A DNA stretch of 28,722 nt, taken from the NCBI GenBank assembly GCA_964600785.1, contig CAZRKH010000053.1, positions 1-28,722 on the forward strand, read 5' to 3'. This document shows, piece by piece, positions 7,155 through 15,043 of the stretch (position 1 is the first letter of the stretch; the number at the start of each line of letters is the position of its first letter). The notes under the pieces were generated by a model. The model made no database searches and was not told the DNA's origin. It worked only from the letters and a program-made list of their open reading frames with translations. The position numbers and the translations under genes were made by a program. Origin of the DNA: M30B53 sp964600785. Its GTDB lineage: Bacteria; Planctomycetota; Planctomycetia; Pirellulales; UBA1268.

Positions 7155-8507
7155 TCACCGCTGTTTCGGCCCCTTGGCTTGCAGGTTGATCCATCCGAGG
7201 GGTGGTGATGCGGGGATGTGTTCTCGCCACAAAGCCAACTCGGCCAGCATCCGCTTGACCACCTCAGGCTGTCGCGCCGCGAGATTCGTGGTCTGTCGCG
7301 GGTCGGCGGCGAGGTCGTAGAGTTGGACCGGTGGGGCATCAGGTCGGATCTGACCGTCGACAACATCGCTGTTGACCAGGCCGGTGAGTGGCTGAGCCGC
7401 CGCTCCGCCGAGGGTGTGGTCGCCAGGTTTCTTTCCTTGAAACCCCCCTTCGTCCTGTGCCGGAACCAGCAGCCAGCGGCCCTGCCTGAGGGTGAGATGG
7501 CGGGGGCTGTTGGGGGAAATCACAAGATGTTCCCGGGCCGGGCCGGTGGCTGTGCCGGTGAACTCCGCAAGCTGATTGACGCCGTCAACCACGGCCTGCG
7601 GGATAGCCGCACCGGCGGCTGCGGCGAAGGTGGTGATCAGATCAATCTGGCTGAGCAACGCGTCTGAAGTTGTGCCGGCGGGCACCTTGCCCGGCCAACG
7701 AACAATGAAAGGAACCCGGTGGCCCCCCTCCCAGGCACCGAACTTGAAGCCGAGCAAGTCGCCGTTGAGTCGGTGGCCCAGCTTCCAGGCCTGCTGCTGC
7801 CGTGTTGCAATCCACTCGACCGCTTTTTCGGCAAATGTGGTGCCGACCTCCTCGTCACGGTAGCGCTCGAAGGCGGCCCGAGCGCCGCCAATGCTTGCGT
7901 AACCCCCCTTTTCCGGCCACCGTTGCGTCACCGACTTCTGGCCGGGCACGAAGGGATCCGCCGGATCAAAGCCGACCACGCCGTGGTTTTCAACATAGAC
8001 CCCCGGCGGGCCGCTGTTGACCGTCGGCATGCCGAAGCACGAGTCAAAGCCAACCTCCAGCGGCCCGGGCGCGAGCGGCTTGTTCCAGTCTGTGCGGCCC
8101 CGGCCAAAGCCGAGGTGCCACTTGCCAATGATGGCGGTCGCATAGCCAGCCGACTTCAAGACGCTCGCGAGGGTGGGCTGTTCGACGTCGATCGTCAAAG
8201 GCTGATAGAGACCGATCGGCCCCCAGAAGTTTTTCCGCAGCGGGTACTGTCCGGTGAGCAGCCCGTAGCGGGAGGGGGAGCAGACGGCGGCGGCGTGGGC
8301 GTCGGTGAAACGCCGTCCCTCACGGGCAAGACGATCGATGTTCGGTGTTTTGAGCTTGGTCGCGCCGTAGCAGCCGAGGTCCCCGTAGCCGAGGTCATCA
8401 GCGTTGATGAGCACGATGTTCGGGGGTGGTGCGGCAGGATCAGCCGCCGAAACGCCGACGCCCGCAAGCGGGAAAGAGATTGCGGCAAGCGTCGCAAAAA
8501 CACGCAT
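7155..8507 (-). CDS. Type I sulfatase with in-frame loss of the central catalytic block
   Basis: A secreted protein of 450 residues with a clear signal peptide (about 1-21). PPNIVLINADDLGYGDLG gives the metal-binding Asp37/Asp38, and CSPSR carries the formylglycine-precursor Cys76. GKWHLGFG (Lys129, His131) is present. After EWIATRQQQ (about residues 231-239) the sequence jumps straight to AWKLGHRLNGDLLGFKF. In relatives these are separated by roughly 90 residues containing the PFFLYFA ... HxP segment and the SDNGG metal-binding motif, which are absent here. The tail also lacks part of the 'DxxxxLPxLTG' region. The frame is open throughout, so this is either a catalytically dead survivor or a pseudogene that kept frame. 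The junction is near 7791-7802. It follows the esterase on the same strand, 145 bases downstream. Confidence 0.85.
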   Translation of the reverse strand: MRVFATLAAISFPLAGVGVSAADPAAPPPNIVLINADDLGYGDLGCYGATKLKTPNIDRLAREGRRFTDAHAAAVCSPSRYGLLTGQYPLRKNFWGPIGLYQPLTIDVEQPTLASVLKSAGYATAIIGKWHLGFGRGRTDWNKPLAPGPLEVGFDSCFGMPTVNSGPPGVYVENHGVVGFDPADPFVPGQKSVTQRWPEKGGYASIGGARAAFERYRDEEVGTTFAEKAVEWIATRQQQAWKLGHRLNGDLLGFKFGAWEGGHRVPFIVRWPGKVPAGTTSDALLSQIDLITTFAAAAGAAIPQAVVDGVNQLAEFTGTATGPAREHLVISPNSPRHLTLRQGRWLLVPAQDEGGFQGKKPGDHTLGGAAAQPLTGLVNSDVVDGQIRPDAPPVQLYDLAADPRQTTNLAARQPEVVKRMLAELALWREHIPASPPLGWINLQAKGPKQR

Positions 8508-8652
8508 GGCGTAGGCTCGGTGCCAAACGAGGGCCGTCGATCTGCTCCGCGGCGATCTTCTCTCCTCCCGGTAGCCTCGCCCTTTCTTTTGGTGGCGCCA
8601 TCCCGGGGGGGCGCTAGCGGTGTGGCCTTTCCGGGGGCTTGCCAGATCGGAG

Positions 8653-11295
8653 CTACTGGTTTTTGGTCACCGCGGCTTTTGCCTTCTCCCGGCGGTTGAC
8701 TTCCTCGAGGAGCAGCGGAGGCATTTTCGCTTCTTCGAGCCAGACACTGAGGTGGCCGCGGGGCGGGGCGTCTTTGCCTGAATGACCGGAGCGCCGAAGG
8801 AAGGAATGCACTGCCAGGGTGATCGTGCCCGACTCCAACTCGGGCAGGAAATCCTTGTAGAAGTAGATGCCGCTGGTGCCTCCCTTCTTGAACTTGGCAT
8901 GCGTTTCCTCGGCGAACTTTTTGCCGTTGAGGTAGACCACAAAGCCCTCTCCGGCCCAGCCGTGGTTTCCGCCACCGATGACCAGGCGATATCGGTGGCC
9001 TTCCTTCAGCTTCGGCACATCAAAGGTCTGGCGAATGAACAGGGCGTCGTTTTCCCACAAGGTGTTGGGCGTGACGTCACAGCGGCACTGCGGGTTGCGG
9101 CATTCATCCATCAGTGCCTTTTGCTCGCCATTTCTCTGTCCGAATGGACCGCGACCGGTCTTCCAGCCGGCTTTCACGGCGTCGAAATCGGTGGCGTACC
9201 AGTTTTCCATGCCCGCCGGCATCTTGACCTTGCGATATTGCGTCTTGTCTTTCGCCGTAACCGGCTCGTCGGGCGTGAAGCTGTGGTATTCCCACTCGCT
9301 GGTCCGCATGTCGGGGCCGAAGGGTTTCCAGCGGAAGTCATCGATCCCCGCGGTGCTGTAGAAGCCGATGAGGTCGTCCAGACCGCTGGAGTCGAGAATG
9401 GCTGATTTCTCGGTTTTCTCATCCGGGGCTTCCCCGGACACGATCATCGCGGCCCACACGCCCTTTCGTTGGTAGGCGGGGACATAGATTTTGTTACGGA
9501 TGAAATCCGGGATCAGGCTGCCAATGATGAAGGGCTTGATCGCCGGAGCCATTGCGGCGAGTTCTTCTTTGGTGGGCTTGTTCTCGCCTTTGGCCCAGGG
9601 AGAGAGAAACTCGTTGGTGAAGAGCATCTGCGCGGCTTGGGAGAGGTCGGGTTTTTCCGGCCATGACTCGGGGGTCGCCACACGCTCGCGGCCAACGCGG
9701 GGCTCGACCTTCCCGCCATGCAACTCGACCATCGCGCGTCCGAGGGCGTCGCCGACGAGGAAATAAGTCTCGCCGTTGTGGTTGTAGTGGTAGCCCTGGT
9801 TCTTGGGGGATTCGCCCGGCTCGCGCCAGAAATCGCGGGCCTCGACGGTTTTCACGTTGCCCTTGTGCTCCGGGAAAACACCGGCATCGCCATCGACGGA
9901 GAGCTGCGCCTCGGCCACCATCTTGCCCGGGCCGCTCAACTTCCAGCCGTCAAAGGCGATCGTGGCCAGCACCCATGGCGCGTTCGGTGCGTTGAACTCC
10001 TTGCGCCAGGCCTTGACCAGGTTGGCGAAGTTCGTTGCGTAGCGGCTGGCATGGACCTCGTTTTGGTCCTTGTGTCCCTGCCACCAGACAAAGCCGGCGA
10101 TTTCGTAGCCCTGATCCGCGTACTGGGGGTAGATTTCCGCGAAGTTGTCGAGCACATGGTGGATCGACGCGGTGTATTCGTCGTACTGTTTGCCGGCATA
10201 CCAGCCGCCTTGTTTTGGCTCGCCCTGAGAGACCGGCCAATTGCTTTGGCCGTCCTTGTAGCCGGCGTACATCGTGTCGCCGATTTGGAACCGTTCGCTG
10301 CCCGGCGGCAGGATGTCCCACCCGAGACTGCGGTTGCCGATGTCGACTTTCATCAGGATCACCGGCTCGTCGTGATAGGTGGCGATCACGGACCCGAAGC
10401 CCACTTCCGGGCCGAAGGTGCCCCCCCGCCACATCGGGCTGAAGGGGGCGTCCTTGCCCTTGCCCATGTATGCGTCGTTCACGTGGGCATCTTTGCGAAC
10501 AACCCACTCACCCCTCTCATCGAGGAGGTTGGGGAACTGGCCCATGTCCTCGATCATCGACCGCAGGGAACCTCGCGGCTTGAGATCGACCAGTTCCATC
10601 CAGAAGGCCGCCTTGCCACCCTTGGTGTACGTGATGGTCACCGGATGGCGGATGCCGGCCTCCAAATTGATTGTGGTGAGGGTGGCGGGCTCTTCGGTGA
10701 GCTTGCGGTAAACCTCCCGGCCGTTGAGCGTGACCACCGCGAATTCGCTGTCGCCGAAGCCGGGATGGATTTCGTGCATCCCGGTCACGGGGACTTCCAG
10801 ATAGCCTTCCACGACGCAGGTGTGTGGGCCGTCGATCGTCGGCAAATCGGCGGTCACATCGCCAAGCGGCAGGGTGCCGGTCGAAACCGCCCTGATTGCG
10901 GCGTAGTCCGCGTCGGGCTCGAATAGTCCCTTGAAGACTTTCACCGTCGCCCCCGGCTCCGGTCCCTCCTTGGAGATGAAGACGTGGTGGGGCAGCAGCC
11001 CCGAAGTTCCTACGGGCAGTCGGGCCGTCTTGATATTCGGATCGGCGGACAGCAGGATGCTCGAGTAATGCAACTCGCCGCCTTCAACGCGGCCAAAGCC
11101 GAGGCTGTTGGACTGGCCGGAGAAGATGTAGATTTTCACCGGCTCGTCTGAAGAACCGGGTTTGCCGTCATATTCGGGGATGGTGGCCGGGACGGGATTG
11201 TCCGCGAGAGCCGGCAGCGGCAACGTGGCGGCGGCGATACCAATAAATAAACAGGCTGCAAATAGACAGGCTGCAAAACAGAGTGTGCGGTGCAT
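8653..11295 (-). CDS. Secreted multidomain SGNH esterase (sialate O-acetylesterase-like)
   Basis: A protein of 880 residues with a long signal peptide (about 1-31). IYIFSGQSNSLGFG holds the GQSN block with probable nucleophile Ser62, typical of the sialate O-acetylesterase/SASA group of the SGNH superfamily. A PA14-like beta domain (about 118-238, FKGLFEPDADYAA, IDGPHTCVVEGYLEV) is inserted after the Ser block. The esterase core resumes with GPEVGFGSVIA, FVWWQGHKD, and a C-terminal block HYNHNGETYFLVGDALGRAM likely to carry the catalytic His. The final about 240 residues form a jelly-roll or galactose-binding-like module (LFIRQTFDVPK, FVVYLNGKK). It probably removes acetyl groups from polysaccharides outside the cytoplasm. 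An upstream ATG at 11316 is possible; neither start has a clear ribosome site, and 11295 gives the better signal peptide. Confidence 0.85.
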   Translation of the reverse strand: MHRTLCFAACLFAACLFIGIAAATLPLPALADNPVPATIPEYDGKPGSSDEPVKIYIFSGQSNSLGFGRVEGGELHYSSILLSADPNIKTARLPVGTSGLLPHHVFISKEGPEPGATVKVFKGLFEPDADYAAIRAVSTGTLPLGDVTADLPTIDGPHTCVVEGYLEVPVTGMHEIHPGFGDSEFAVVTLNGREVYRKLTEEPATLTTINLEAGIRHPVTITYTKGGKAAFWMELVDLKPRGSLRSMIEDMGQFPNLLDERGEWVVRKDAHVNDAYMGKGKDAPFSPMWRGGTFGPEVGFGSVIATYHDEPVILMKVDIGNRSLGWDILPPGSERFQIGDTMYAGYKDGQSNWPVSQGEPKQGGWYAGKQYDEYTASIHHVLDNFAEIYPQYADQGYEIAGFVWWQGHKDQNEVHASRYATNFANLVKAWRKEFNAPNAPWVLATIAFDGWKLSGPGKMVAEAQLSVDGDAGVFPEHKGNVKTVEARDFWREPGESPKNQGYHYNHNGETYFLVGDALGRAMVELHGGKVEPRVGRERVATPESWPEKPDLSQAAQMLFTNEFLSPWAKGENKPTKEELAAMAPAIKPFIIGSLIPDFIRNKIYVPAYQRKGVWAAMIVSGEAPDEKTEKSAILDSSGLDDLIGFYSTAGIDDFRWKPFGPDMRTSEWEYHSFTPDEPVTAKDKTQYRKVKMPAGMENWYATDFDAVKAGWKTGRGPFGQRNGEQKALMDECRNPQCRCDVTPNTLWENDALFIRQTFDVPKLKEGHRYRLVIGGGNHGWAGEGFVVYLNGKKFAEETHAKFKKGGTSGIYFYKDFLPELESGTITLAVHSFLRRSGHSGKDAPPRGHLSVWLEEAKMPPLLLEEVNRREKAKAAVTKNQ
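11251..11280. repeat. 15-bp tandem duplication inside the esterase signal peptide
   Basis: Two adjacent 15-base units (11251-11265 and 11266-11280) share the 12 bases ACAGGCTGCAAA. On the coding (minus) strand they give the doubled peptide CFAACLFAACLF in the hydrophobic core. The duplication is in frame and lengthens the signal-peptide h-region by five residues. Confidence 0.75.
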
Positions 11296-11456
11296 GAATT
11301 TCACTGCATGGGGCAAGCGGCAGCCAGCAACATCGACGCGGCACTGGCGGTGTACGAACGCGGCACTGCCATAAACACGTAGCCTATCCTGCCGACGACC
11401 ACTACCGCCACCGTGGCCTTCTCGGCCGCGCCGCGACGCAGGCGGCAGCCGAAGAG

Positions 11457-12221
11457 TCAGGCACGGCGACGCCGGGCGACAAGCAAACCGCCCAGACCGA
11501 TCAGGCCGACCGTCAGCGAAGACGGCTCGGGGACGGGGACAGCGGCTTGGAACGACGCGGCGACAAATGATTCATCACCGGCGAAATCGGGTGTGAAGGA
11601 TCCCGCAGTCGGCACGATGGAGTAACCGGCCGCACCAGTCGAGGACCCGGTGGAACCATCGGCGGATGACAGCAAAGGCGTCAGCGGACCATTCGCGGAG
11701 ACGGGGTCGCCGTTGGCAATCGCAGCGGCGATGACAAATTCACCGGCACTCGTCGTGGTGATCGCACCATTGCTGATAGTAGCCGCAACGCCAGCCACCG
11801 TATTGGTCAACGCCACGGCGCTGAGGCCGATTCCGCTTTGGCTCTGCACATAGCTGACGACGATGTCGCCGCTGACATTGACATCGTCGAGATACCAAAT
11901 CGAGTGTTTGCGGGCGGAGGTGAGCTGTGAATCGACTGCGATCGCCTGTGTCAGCGGAACACCGCCGTAGGTCACGCCTGATACCGTGTTGTTCGACGTT
12001 CCACTGCGTTCGCCCGTGATCGAAACGACCAGCTTATCCGAGCCGCTTGCATCAAATCCGCCAAGGTTCGATGAGGTCACGGTGTGCGATGAAGCAGAAC
12101 CGGCAAAGGCAAAGCCGCCAAAGTCGTCGACGATGATCGTCGTGGCATGGGCCGAGCCGGTCAGAATGGAGACGGCGACGAGGCCGGCAATCGCCAGCCG
12201 CTCGAGGAGTTTCTTTCGCAT
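11457..12221 (-). CDS. PEP-CTERM-anchored secreted protein
   Basis: A protein of 254 residues. The N-terminus MRKKLLERLAIAGLVAV with cleavage near Ala26 is a signal peptide. The C-terminus VPEPSSLTVGLIGLGGL followed by a basic RRRR tail (230-254) is a canonical PEP-CTERM sorting signal: VPEP, a membrane helix, then a positive cluster. It should be processed by an exosortase/archaeosortase-type enzyme, none of which is encoded here. The mature part is rich in Ser, Thr, Gly and Val with no cysteine, which suggests a beta-sandwich surface or extracellular-matrix protein; its function is unknown. The start at 12221 is the first ATG giving a signal peptide; the upstream open frame is unlikely to be translated. 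Confidence 0.85.
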   Translation of the reverse strand: MRKKLLERLAIAGLVAVSILTGSAHATTIIVDDFGGFAFAGSASSHTVTSSNLGGFDASGSDKLVVSITGERSGTSNNTVSGVTYGGVPLTQAIAVDSQLTSARKHSIWYLDDVNVSGDIVVSYVQSQSGIGLSAVALTNTVAGVAATISNGAITTTSAGEFVIAAAIANGDPVSANGPLTPLLSSADGSTGSSTGAAGYSIVPTAGSFTPDFAGDESFVAASFQAAVPVPEPSSLTVGLIGLGGLLVARRRRA

Positions 12222-12442
12222 GCGGTAGTGACAGGCCGGCCGTTGGGATCGCCGCAGCAGGTCGGCAGGCTGTGTCACGGGGCCGCAGCCGGAGCCCCAG
12301 CCTGCGCCGCAGTCTGCTATTCTCACGGGGAACGCCGCGTGATTCCCACCCGGCTGAAACCCCTCGTCAACGTGGATTCCGGCGTGTCCGACCGGTGCGA
12401 CCGCGTATCCGCGTCCGCCCGGGGCGGGCGGCATCAGCAACC

Positions 12443-15043
12443 ATGACCACCCTCGCATGCCCCGACGAGATGACGCTCGCCCGGCTGACGCGGGGCGAGC
12501 TTGATCGGCCACTGGGCGAGGCGGTGTTGTTCCACCTCGAGCATTGCGGCTCCTGCTCGTCGGCTCTTGAAAGCCTGGCCCCGGGTTGGAGCCGGCAGGC
12601 CTCCACGACCCCTGCCGACGCCCTCTCAACCTTCACCCGCAATGTGCGGGATCGGCTCGCGGCCACCCCTCCCTCGCTGCCGCAAGGGGGCGGTCGCTCA
12701 GCTGCAATCCCCCGCGCGATCCCCGTGCTTCCCGGCCTGGCCGATCTCGAACCGCGTTCCCGAGGCGGGATGGGAATCGTCTACCGAGCGTGCGACGCGG
12801 CACTCCACAGACAGGTGGCCGTGAAGCTGCTCTGGCCCGCATCGGCCGGTTCGCAGACCGCCTGGGCCCGGGCCAAGCGTGAGGCGGTCGTGCTGGGCCG
12901 GATCAGCCACGCCAACGTCGTGGCTGTCTACTCGGCGGGCGAAGCCGAAGGCATTCCGTATCTCGTGATGGAATGGGTGGACGGCCCAAGCCTGCAGCAG
13001 CGAATCGACACGGGCCTGCCCACGCCCCGGCAGGCAGCCCGGATCGTGCGAGATCTTGCCCGGGCGGTCGCTGCCGTGCATTCCCTGGGCATCATCCATC
13101 GCGACATCAAGCCTGACAACGTGCTTTTGGCCGGCCCGGACGCTTCCGACTGGGACTGCTGCGTGCCCAAACTTGCCGACTTCGGCCTGGCCAGGCCGGC
13201 TGAATTCTCGCAGCAACTCACGCACGACGCCGCGGCCCTCGGCACGCCGGCCTACATGGCGCCGGAGCAAACGGGCCTCGCAGCCGAACTCGGCGAACCG
13301 GGCCCGGCGGCCGACATCCACGGCCTCGGCGGCCTGGCCTTTGCCCTGCTTGCCGGCACACCGCCGCACCAGGCCGCCACCGCCGCCGCCTCGCTGCAGC
13401 AGGCCGCTCGCAGCGAGATCACCTGGCCGGCCGCCTGTCGCCGGCTGCCGCGAGACCTGCGGGCGATCGTCGGCATGTGTCTCGAACGGCAGCCTTCCCG
13501 TCGCTACGCCTCCGCGTCGCAGCTCGCCGACGACCTGCACCGCTTCGTCGCGGGGCTGCCGGTGCGGGCGAGGCCGGCCTCGCCGTTGCGGCGACTGGCT
13601 CGGACGGTTCGCCGGCGGCCGGTGCTCACCGCCGCCGTCGGCCTGTCGGCGATGTTCGCTGCGGCGGCTGGCGGCGGGCTGGCCTACCACCTCGCCACGG
13701 TTGCCGCGGCCCGCATCCAGATCGACCGCAGCGAGCATCTCGCCCAACACTCCACCGGTGTGGCGGCCCGTTCGATGAGACGGCTGACCGGCGAATTGAT
13801 CGAGCAGATGATTCACCGCAGCCGGCCGGACGACACCGGCCATATCGATTTTCTCAGGGAGATCCGCGACGAGTTTGCCGGCTGGCCGCTGGGAAACGAG
13901 CCCGTCGAGGCGCTGCGATTCCGGATCAAGGGGCTCGAACGGGTGTCGCGGCTGTTTGCCGATGTCAGCTGCTATGACGAGGCGGTGGATTGTCACGAGC
14001 GGCTGCTGGCGTTGCTTGACGAGTTGGCGGCCTTGCAGCCCCGCGATACCCGCTGCTTTTCGCAGCGTCTTGCCAGCCTCCACGCGCAGCGGACATTTCT
14101 CTACCACCTCGGTCGCACCGACGAGGCGGTTGCGTCTGCCCGACGGTCGCTCGCGACGCTCGAGCTGGCCCCGCCGGATCTGCCGGATCGCGGCCGGGCG
14201 AAGGCCGGGGCGTTGCTCGATCTGGGAATCTTTCTCCACGAGCAGCAGCGGTATCACGAAGGCAACGCGGCCTTCGATGACGCACTCGCACAGTTGCGGG
14301 AACTTCGTGCCGCTGAACCGACGGAGTTTTCATTGCTCGCCCAGGAGGCGCATGCCTTGGTGACCGCGGAGGTGTGTAGCTGGAACTCGAAGCATTTCGA
14401 GGAGTGCCGTCGCTGGACCGAGCGGCTCGTGCACGAGATCGGTGCGGTCCTCGACGCCCCGCAGCCGATGCCACTCACCGTGCCGCAGCGAAGCTATCTG
14501 TCGCAGATGGTGAGCATGGGCTTCAAGCGGCTGTCCCGGCTTGCCGCAGAGGAAGGCTCGCTGGAGGAGGCGATTGAGTTGGCTGAGAGCCGTCGGCGGC
14601 TCTGCCTCGCGGCGGCGGAGCCGCTCCCCGGCGAGAGCGTGCATGGACTGCACGAGGAGTTGGTCGACGCGCATCTCGAAGCGGCGGGCCTGCTCGAAAG
14701 AGCCGGCCGTCTTGCCGAGGCGACCGCCACCCTCGACGAAGCTGCCGAGACAATCGAACTGCTCGAAGTCGTGGCGCCGGGCGTCTGGGACCATGCCGCA
14801 CTGCTGTCGCGAGTCTGCCAGCAGCGGGGCAGGCTGGCGGCGGTGCGGGGCGAGCGATCTGTCGCGGCCGAGTGGTTTGGCAAGGTGATCACCCTGATGG
14901 AGCCCCAGCTCGCCAAGCCCGCCCACCGGCGGGATACTGAGGCGTGCATCGCACTGGCCCGGGCGGGGCTGCGGGATTTCGGCAAGGATGCCGGCGGCGA
15001 TGCGAGAACCGCCACGGATACTCGATCGGTCGGTCGTCAATGA
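12443..15043 (+). CDS. Membrane Ser/Thr protein kinase with zinc-finger-like N-terminus and helical-repeat C-terminus
   Basis: A protein of 866 residues. The N-terminal segment CPDEMTLARLTRGEL ... HLEHCGSC (about 6-38) resembles the HxxxCxxC anti-sigma or zf-HC2-type segment common on planctomycete kinases. The kinase domain is about 100-370: RGGMGIVYRA glycine loop, Lys128 in VAVKLL, Glu147, HRDIKPDNV with Asp221 and Asn226, DFGLA with Asp246, and GTPAYMAPEQ, so all catalytic residues are present. One membrane helix lies at about 393-420. The remaining about 440 residues are helical and TPR-like (SLEEAIELAESRRR, LAEATATLDEAAETIELL) and are predicted to be periplasmic. The start at 12443 is the first ATG before the CPDEMTLARL motif. 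The stop overlaps the mnmG start as ATGA, implying translational coupling. Confidence 0.92.
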   Translation: MTTLACPDEMTLARLTRGELDRPLGEAVLFHLEHCGSCSSALESLAPGWSRQASTTPADALSTFTRNVRDRLAATPPSLPQGGGRSAAIPRAIPVLPGLADLEPRSRGGMGIVYRACDAALHRQVAVKLLWPASAGSQTAWARAKREAVVLGRISHANVVAVYSAGEAEGIPYLVMEWVDGPSLQQRIDTGLPTPRQAARIVRDLARAVAAVHSLGIIHRDIKPDNVLLAGPDASDWDCCVPKLADFGLARPAEFSQQLTHDAAALGTPAYMAPEQTGLAAELGEPGPAADIHGLGGLAFALLAGTPPHQAATAAASLQQAARSEITWPAACRRLPRDLRAIVGMCLERQPSRRYASASQLADDLHRFVAGLPVRARPASPLRRLARTVRRRPVLTAAVGLSAMFAAAAGGGLAYHLATVAAARIQIDRSEHLAQHSTGVAARSMRRLTGELIEQMIHRSRPDDTGHIDFLREIRDEFAGWPLGNEPVEALRFRIKGLERVSRLFADVSCYDEAVDCHERLLALLDELAALQPRDTRCFSQRLASLHAQRTFLYHLGRTDEAVASARRSLATLELAPPDLPDRGRAKAGALLDLGIFLHEQQRYHEGNAAFDDALAQLRELRAAEPTEFSLLAQEAHALVTAEVCSWNSKHFEECRRWTERLVHEIGAVLDAPQPMPLTVPQRSYLSQMVSMGFKRLSRLAAEEGSLEEAIELAESRRRLCLAAAEPLPGESVHGLHEELVDAHLEAAGLLERAGRLAEATATLDEAAETIELLEVVAPGVWDHAALLSRVCQQRGRLAAVRGERSVAAEWFGKVITLMEPQLAKPAHRRDTEACIALARAGLRDFGKDAGGDARTATDTRSVGRQ

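Noticed and set aside
8584..8620. GC-rich hairpin GCGCC ... GGCGC between the esterase and the truncated sulfatase
   Set aside because: Only a 5-bp outer stem with a G-run and no T-tract; common by chance at this GC content.
9718..10926. 402-residue open frame on the plus strand opposite the esterase gene
   Set aside because: It is a GC-rich mirror frame of a clear SGNH esterase; the translation is His/Val/Asp-rich with no recognisable domain.
12698..14257. 519-residue open frame antisense to the kinase
   Set aside because: Covers a kinase with every catalytic motif on the other strand; its own sequence is Arg/Gly-rich with no motif.
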